From CAZACZ01 sp964483695 (GTDB taxonomy: Bacteria > Deinococcota > Deinococci > Deinococcales > Trueperaceae), in contig CAZACZ010000095.1 in NCBI GenBank assembly GCA_964483695.1, positions 1 through 9,815 of the forward strand: 9,815 bases of DNA, in the 5' to 3' direction. The translations under genes were made by a program, and so were the position numbers. This document shows, piece after piece, positions 6,516 through 9,815 of the stretch; the first letter of the stretch is position 1; every line of letters begins with the position of its first letter. The notes beneath the pieces were generated by a model that made no database searches, was not told the DNA's origin, and worked only from the letters and a program-made list of their open reading frames with translations.

Positions 6516-6743
6516 ATGCCGACCTACGTCTACCGGAACCTCGTGACCGACGAAGTGTTCGAGATCCAGCAGCGCATCACCGAGGCGCCCCTGACGGCGC
6601 ACCCGCAGACCGGACAACCGGTGAAGCGTCTGGTCCAGCCGGTGGGAATCTCCTTCAAGGGTTCCGGGTTCTACGTCACCGACAGCCGCAAGGCGCCCAC
6701 GGGCGGCGACGCCAAGCCGGCCGCCACCGCCGCCGCCGACTGA
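6516..6743 (+). CDS. FmdB-family small protein lacking zinc-ribbon cysteines
   Basis: The 75-aa product starts MPTYVYR and has PLTAHP, PVKRLVQPVGISFKGSGFYVTD, the order and spacing of the FmdB family (named for a putative regulator of formamidase genes; true function unclear). Canonical members carry two CxxC-type pairs forming a zinc ribbon; here those stretches read NLVTDE (8-13) and HPQTGQ (29-34), and the protein contains no cysteine at all. The conserved FKGSGFYxTD motif (47-56) is kept, so this looks like a maintained variant, not decay. The C terminus is a short Ala/Pro/Lys tail. The ATG has GGAGG 4 nt upstream. A longer reading from 6447 is rejected because it lacks this site and would begin in the operator. 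Confidence 0.82.
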   Translation: MPTYVYRNLVTDEVFEIQQRITEAPLTAHPQTGQPVKRLVQPVGISFKGSGFYVTDSRKAPTGGDAKPAATAAAD

Positions 6744-6766
6744 CGGACGCCAACCAGCGAGCCGGA

Positions 6767-6786
6767 GCCCGCGCTCGGCTTCGGGC
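6767..6786. terminator. Weak hairpin between convergent fmdB-like and cyclotransferase genes
   Basis: GCCCG (6767-6771) pairs with CGGGC (6782-6786) across a 10-nt loop. The interval also has an 11-base direct repeat (CCCGCGCTCGG twice). There is no T-run. It is the only candidate for transcription termination in the 68-nt gap. Confidence 0.2.
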
Positions 6787-6811
6787 CCCGCGCTCGGGCG
6801 GTGCCACTAGT

Positions 6812-7609
6812 TCACGGCGACGGCGGTACGAAGCGGACCTCGAACGCCTTGGGCCAGAGCTTCCCGGTCAGTAGGAACGTGCCGGCCTCGACGTCGTAGG
6901 CGATGCCGTTCAACACGGCGTCGGGGTCGACGATGCCGAGGGAGCGCCGAAGTGGCGACGCGTCGATGCGCGCAGTCACCCTACCCGAGGCCGGATCGAT
7001 GCGCACGATCTCGTCGCTTAGCCACACGTTGGCGTACACCGCACCCAGCGCACACTCCAGCTCGTTCAGCCGCGTCACGGGCTCGCCACCGTCCCGAACC
7101 TCGATCGTCTTCAGCACGGCGAAGTCGTCCGGGTCGCGACGCGTCAGCGTGGCGCCGCCATCGCTCATCCACAGCGCTTCGCCGTCGAAGCAGAGCCCCC
7201 AGCCCTCGCCCTGGTAGCGGTGCTCGCCCTTCGGCTCGAACGTCGTCCGGTCCCAGCGGAACACCACCCCAGCTCGCCACGTCAGCTGCAGCAGGTCGTC
7301 GCCGACCAACGCCAGCCCCTCGGCGAAGTACGGCGTTGCGATGTCGCGTTGGCGGATCACCGCGCCGGTCTCGCGCTGCACCTCGCGCAGGCTCGAACGA
7401 CCCACCAGGCCGGTGCTCTCGTACAACGTACCGTCCGGCGCCAGTTGCAGACCCTGGGTGAACGCCTGCGCGTCGTGAGGGACCTCGGCGACGACCTCGA
7501 CCGTGAGACGCTCCGGCCCTTGCGCGCCGCACGCCGTCAGCAGCGCCGCCGCGGCGAGCGCGAACAGCGCGCGGCCGGCGGCGCGCTGCCCCCGTCCGGC
7601 CCGGGTCAC
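6812..7609 (-). CDS. Glutaminyl-peptide cyclotransferase-like lipoprotein
   Basis: The 265-aa product begins with an Arg-rich n-region, a hydrophobic run (ALFALAAAALL) and a lipobox LTAC with the acylated Cys at residue 27, so it should be anchored outside the cytoplasmic membrane. The mature part matches the plant/bacterial glutamine cyclotransferase family, a five-bladed propeller that turns N-terminal Gln into pyroglutamate: FTQGL, LYESTGLVGRSS, FAEGLAL, LLQLTWR, GWGLCFDG, LWMSDG, LNELE, ANVWLSD and the C-terminal VLNGIAYD and TGKLWPK are all present. The GTG start overlaps the tmk stop as GTGA and yields a well-formed signal peptide; the in-frame upstream extension lies inside tmk. It is the last gene of the nif3-tmk operon. 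The link to those neighbours is unexplained and may be only positional. Confidence 0.87.
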   Translation of the reverse strand: MTRAGRGQRAAGRALFALAAAALLTACGAQGPERLTVEVVAEVPHDAQAFTQGLQLAPDGTLYESTGLVGRSSLREVQRETGAVIRQRDIATPYFAEGLALVGDDLLQLTWRAGVVFRWDRTTFEPKGEHRYQGEGWGLCFDGEALWMSDGGATLTRRDPDDFAVLKTIEVRDGGEPVTRLNELECALGAVYANVWLSDEIVRIDPASGRVTARIDASPLRRSLGIVDPDAVLNGIAYDVEAGTFLLTGKLWPKAFEVRFVPPSP

Positions 7610-8280
7610 GCGCGTTCCGCCACGTGGCCCAGCACGACGGCCACCCTTCGCCACACCTGCTCGGCGACGACGTCCTCGGCGGCGGAAGCGTCGATCACCT
7701 GCCAACTCGGATCGTGGCGCGCTTGGGCCAGGAACCCCTCGCGCACACGCTGGTGGAACGCCAGATCTTCGGCCTCGAGCCGATCGTGGTCGGCGCGCGC
7801 GGCCGCGCGGCGCAGACCGTCGGCCGGGTCGAGGTCGAGCAGCAGCGTGAGGCCGGGAGTGACGCCGGCAGTGGCGCGCGCGTTCACGCTCGTCACGAAC
7901 GCGAGGTCGAGGCCGCGGCCATAGCCCTGGTAGGCGACGCTGGCGGCGGCGAAGCGATCGCTGATCACCACGCGCCCCGCCTCCAGCGCCGGGACGATGA
8001 CCTCTTCGACGTGCTGGGCGCGGCTGGCCGCGTACATGAGGAACTCGGCCAGCGCGCCGATCCGGTACCGGGGGTCGAGCAGCACGGCGCGCACCGCTTC
8101 GCCGGCGGGCGTCCCGCCCGGCTCTCGGGTCACCAACGGCTGGTGTCCGCGCCGGCGCAACCGCTCGGTCAGGCGCGCGATCTGGGTCGACTTCCCGGAG
8201 CCTTCCGGTCCCTCGAAGACGATGAACCGGCCACCTGGCGCGGGCGGCGGGCTGCCTTGGGGCGCGGCGGGCGGCGTCAC
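7606..8280 (-). CDS. tmk: Thymidylate kinase
   Basis: The 224-aa enzyme phosphorylates dTMP to dTDP with ATP, an essential step to dTTP. The P-loop FEGPEGSGKST (22-32), TREPGGTPAGEAVR (51-64), the DR motif SDRFAAASVAYQG (107-119; most relatives have DRY) and an Arg-rich lid RAAARADHDRLE are all in place, and length is normal. A Pro/Gly-rich N-terminal 17 residues precede the fold, so translation might start slightly later, but no better start codon is visible before the P-loop. The chosen GTG overlaps the stop of the upstream nif3-like gene as GTGA, and no Shine-Dalgarno sequence is evident, so it probably depends on coupled translation. Confidence 0.94.
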   Translation of the reverse strand: MTPPAAPQGSPPPAPGGRFIVFEGPEGSGKSTQIARLTERLRRRGHQPLVTREPGGTPAGEAVRAVLLDPRYRIGALAEFLMYAASRAQHVEEVIVPALEAGRVVISDRFAAASVAYQGYGRGLDLAFVTSVNARATAGVTPGLTLLLDLDPADGLRRAAARADHDRLEAEDLAFHQRVREGFLAQARHDPSWQVIDASAAEDVVAEQVWRRVAVVLGHVAERA

Positions 8281-9029
8281 AGCCCGGTGGGGAGGAGGAG
8301 GAACTCGGTCTCGAGGCCGAAGGTGTCGCGCAGCTTCGCCGCCAGGAGGTTCACACCCACCGTCTCGGTCATGTAGTGGCCGCCGAAGAGCGCATGCACC
8401 TTGCGCTCGAAGGCGTGATAGAACACCTCGTGCTTCGGTTCGCCGGTGAGGAACGCGTCCAGGCCGGCTTCGGCGGCCGTCACCACGTCCCACGCCGCGC
8501 CGCCGCTGACGATCCCCAGCGTCCGGACCCGCTCGGGTCCTCCGGCGTGCACCAGCACTTGCTCCCCCAGTTGCTGCTCGATGCGCTCGGCTAGGTCCCG
8601 GATCGCCATCGGCGCCGGCAGCAGCCCTCGCACCCCGATCGGCTTTCCGCCGAACTCGCCGAAGTCGGTCAGCTCGGTCATGCCGAGCAGGCGCGCCAGC
8701 CCCCAGTTGTTGCCGACCTCACGGTGGGCGTCGAGTGGGATGTGGGCGGCGTAGAGACCGATGTCGTGGTCGAGCAGGTACTTCAGGCGCGCCCGGTGCA
8801 TGCCGGTGACGGCGATCGGGCGACCCCAGAAGAGACCGTGATGGACGATCAGCAGGTCCGCGCCATGGGCGGCGGCTTGCTCGAAGGTGTTCAAGCTGGC
8901 GTCGACCGCGACGGCCACCTTGTGCACTTCGTCGGCCCCTTCGACCTGGAGGCCGTTCATGGAAGGGTCGGTGTAGCTGCCGATGTCGAGGTACTCGTCC
9001 AGCCACGCGACCAGGTCGTCTCGCTTCAT
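8277..9029 (-). CDS. Nif3-like dinuclear metal protein (DUF34/YbgI family)
   Basis: The 250-aa product is the short form of the Nif3 family (E. coli YbgI is about the same length), without the inserted domain of longer members. Metal ligands characteristic of the family are present: VHHGLFWG with His63 and His64, HIPLDAH with Asp100, and the C-terminal GGHYMTE with His218 and Glu222. Members bind two metal ions and are often annotated as GTP cyclohydrolase I type 2, but that activity is not general and the cellular role is unsettled. The ATG is chosen because a -10-like TAGGCT lies exactly 7 nt upstream; an upstream extension to 9173 would run into the rRNA promoter region. It leads the operon with tmk and the cyclotransferase. 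Confidence 0.9.
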   Translation of the reverse strand: MKRDDLVAWLDEYLDIGSYTDPSMNGLQVEGADEVHKVAVAVDASLNTFEQAAAHGADLLIVHHGLFWGRPIAVTGMHRARLKYLLDHDIGLYAAHIPLDAHREVGNNWGLARLLGMTELTDFGEFGGKPIGVRGLLPAPMAIRDLAERIEQQLGEQVLVHAGGPERVRTLGIVSGGAAWDVVTAAEAGLDAFLTGEPKHEVFYHAFERKVHALFGGHYMTETVGVNLLAAKLRDTFGLETEFLLLPTGL

Positions 9030-9036
9030 GGCGACC

Positions 9037-9042
9037 AGCCTA
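9037..9042 (-). promoter_or_regulatory. -10 element of the nif3-tmk operon, leaderless type
   Basis: TAGGCT on the minus strand ends 7 nt before the ATG at 9029. No -35 consensus is visible. It diverges from the rRNA promoter P1, whose -35 starts 41 bp away. Confidence 0.5.
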
Positions 9043-9082
9043 CCGCCCGGACGCCCGCGACGGGCCAGCGTCGGTGCACTGC

Positions 9083-9112
9083 TTGACATGCTTCGCGCCC
9101 GGGGTGTACCTT
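9083..9112 (+). promoter_or_regulatory. rRNA promoter P1
   Basis: A perfect -35 TTGACA (9083-9088), an 18-bp spacer and -10 TACCTT (9107-9112). The start site would be near 9119. There is no AT-rich UP element upstream. Confidence 0.65.
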
Positions 9113-9121
9113 TGCTCTTGC

Positions 9122-9166
9122 GCTCGCGCACGGCCCACTCGGGCCGACCCCTTCGGGGGAGCGAGC
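9122..9166 (+). other. Predicted three-way RNA junction at the 5' end of the P1 transcript
   Basis: Outer arms GCTCGC (9122-9127) and GCGAGC (9161-9166) enclose two perfect hairpins: CGGCCC-ACTC-GGGCCG (9131-9146) and CCCC-TTCG-GGGG (9148-9159), the latter closed by an exceptionally stable cUUCGg tetraloop. It begins about 3 nt after the predicted P1 start and is followed by the first boxA-like block. No T-run follows, so it is not an ordinary terminator. A boxB-like role or protection of the 5' end are guesses. Confidence 0.55.
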
Positions 9167-9171
9167 CGAGC

Positions 9172-9220
9172 ACCTTGAAAACCTGGTTGCAGAACGATCC
9201 CGTCGAATTCCTTTTCCCAG
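9172..9220 (+). repeat. Leader repeat copy 1, containing a boxA-like sequence
   Basis: The first 22 nt (9172-9193) match 9363-9384 at 21 of 22 positions, and similarity continues with gaps through a GTCGA..TCCTT..CCAG block to 9220. CCTTGAAAACCTGG resembles the boxA antitermination element of rRNA leaders (compare CTTTGAAAACT in Bacillus), bound by NusB-NusE. The order hairpin then boxA is that of bacterial rrn leaders. Confidence 0.6.
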
Positions 9221-9225
9221 ATCAC

Positions 9226-9240
9226 CCCTGGATTCCAGGG
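9226..9240 (+). repeat. Short perfect hairpin in the pre-16S leader
   Basis: CCCTGG-ATT-CCAGGG, a 6-bp perfect stem with a 3-nt loop, between boxA-like copy 1 and the tandem UUCG hairpins. Confidence 0.5.
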
Positions 9241-9246
9241 CGTCCG

Positions 9247-9292
9247 TCCGCGCTCTTCGGAGCACGGCGCTCTTCGGAGCACCGCGAGCGGA
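9247..9292 (+). repeat. Tandem 16-bp repeat forming twin UUCG hairpins
   Basis: GCGCTCTTCGGAGCAC occurs at 9250-9265 and 9267-9282, identical, with one base between. Each holds GCTC-TTCG-GAGC, a 4-bp stem with a cUUCGg tetraloop. Flanking TCCG (9247-9250) and CGGA (9289-9292) could close them into a second three-way junction; CGCTC (9251-9255) with GAGCG (9286-9290) is a competing pairing. It ends 14 bp before the P2 -35. Confidence 0.6.
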
Positions 9293-9306
9293 TGGATCGT
9301 GGGGGC

Positions 9307-9336
9307 TTGACAGAGCATCCGAGCATCGGGCATACT
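9307..9336 (+). promoter_or_regulatory. rRNA promoter P2
   Basis: A perfect -35 TTGACA (9307-9312), an 18-bp spacer and -10 CATACT (9331-9336), the same spacing as P1. The start would be near 9343. The spacer contains GAGCATC twice with an 8-bp period. Confidence 0.65.
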
Positions 9337-9343
9337 AGGAACT

Positions 9344-9359
9344 CGCGCCTGAGGGCGCG
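9344..9359 (+). other. Hairpin at the 5' end of the P2 transcript
   Basis: CGCGCC-TGAG-GGCGCG, a perfect 6-bp stem starting about at the predicted P2 start site and followed directly by the second boxA-like copy. It matches the promoter-hairpin-boxA order of the P1 module. Confidence 0.5.
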
Positions 9360-9362
9360 GGA

Positions 9363-9407
9363 ACCTTGACAACCTGGTTGCAGAGAACCTGTCGATCCTT
9401 ATTCCAG
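9363..9407 (+). repeat. Leader repeat copy 2, containing a boxA-like sequence
   Basis: The 22 nt at 9363-9384 differ from copy 1 by a single base (C for A at 9370). The following GTCGATCCTT and CCAG match copy 1 with small gaps. Copies are 191 bp apart. Both would be present in a P1 transcript, only this one in a P2 transcript. Confidence 0.6.
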
Positions 9408-9420
9408 TGACACGAAGGTC

Positions 9421-9442
9421 TGCCAGAGCCATAAGTCTGGCA
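9421..9442 (+). other. Hairpin just upstream of mature 16S
   Basis: TGCCAGA (9421-9427) and TCTGGCA (9436-9442) form a perfect 7-bp stem with an 8-nt loop ending about 2 nt before the mature 16S 5' end. It may be part of the precursor structure that guides 5'-end processing. Confidence 0.45.
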
Positions 9443-9444
9443 TC

Positions 9445-9815
<371 letters not shown>

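Noticed and set aside
9122..9166. Hairpins read as an intrinsic terminator
   Set aside because: No T-run follows and it would stop rRNA transcription right after the start site.
9250..9282. Tandem repeat as a CRISPR or minisatellite array
   Set aside because: Only two units with one base between them and a clear hairpin in each; no spacers.
9366..9394. A third rRNA promoter from TTGACA within the second boxA-like copy
   Set aside because: No -10 hexamer is found 15-19 bp downstream, and the TTGACA is explained by similarity to TTGAAA in copy 1.
9040..9432. Minus-strand and plus-strand open frames across the rRNA leader
   Set aside because: They overlap promoters and structured leader sequence, show no motif, and are not conserved-looking proteins.

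Overview
This is a very GC-rich chromosomal window of mostly housekeeping genes that runs into the first ~370 nt of a 16S rRNA gene at its right edge. The 16S start (e.g. CCCCACTCCTACGGGAGG followed by CAGCAGTT) and the many genes that seem to lack a 5' leader both point to Deinococcota, perhaps a Truepera-like lineage. That placement is an inference from memory of the signatures, not from a database search. I see no phage, IS, CRISPR or toxin-antitoxin genes.

Layout. The left edge (1-127) holds two divergent promoters: one for a gene whose first 11 codons run leftward off the window, one for a two-domain rhodanese-type sulfurtransferase (128-994, +). Next on + are a PAS-GGDEF diguanylate cyclase (1042-2010) and a 3-methyladenine DNA glycosylase I (tag, 2019-2603), which end facing a minus-strand TerC-family membrane protein (2637-3392). 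Further right on the minus strand is an operon gpsA > ABC ATPase > ABC-2 permease (6399 down to 3466). A small FmdB-family gene (6516-6743, +) diverges from gpsA. A second minus-strand operon is nif3-like > tmk > glutaminyl cyclase-like lipoprotein (9029 down to 6812). It diverges from the rRNA promoter region (9083-9444, +), which has two promoters, elaborate hairpins and duplicated boxA-like leader elements ahead of the 16S gene.

Two regulatory patterns stand out. First, a -10-like hexamer (TANNNT or CATAAT) sits exactly 6-7 nt before the chosen start codon at several independently promoted genes (left-edge gene, sulfurtransferase, terC, gpsA, nif3, and probably the GGDEF gene). This is the arrangement of leaderless transcripts known from Deinococcus. 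Genes inside operons instead use Shine-Dalgarno sequences or 4-nt GTGA stop/start overlaps. Second, the gpsA/fmdB divergent promoter carries TGGCACTC-N9-GAGTGCCA, which matches the GC-rich form of the CIRCE operator bound by the heat-shock repressor HrcA. CIRCE would be unexpected here because neither neighbour is a chaperone gene. The FmdB protein itself lacks all four zinc-ribbon cysteines.

The gene content is ordinary: sulfur transfer, c-di-GMP signalling, alkylation repair, membrane transport, phospholipid precursor synthesis and dTMP phosphorylation. The parts worth a second look are the regulatory DNA and the rRNA leader.
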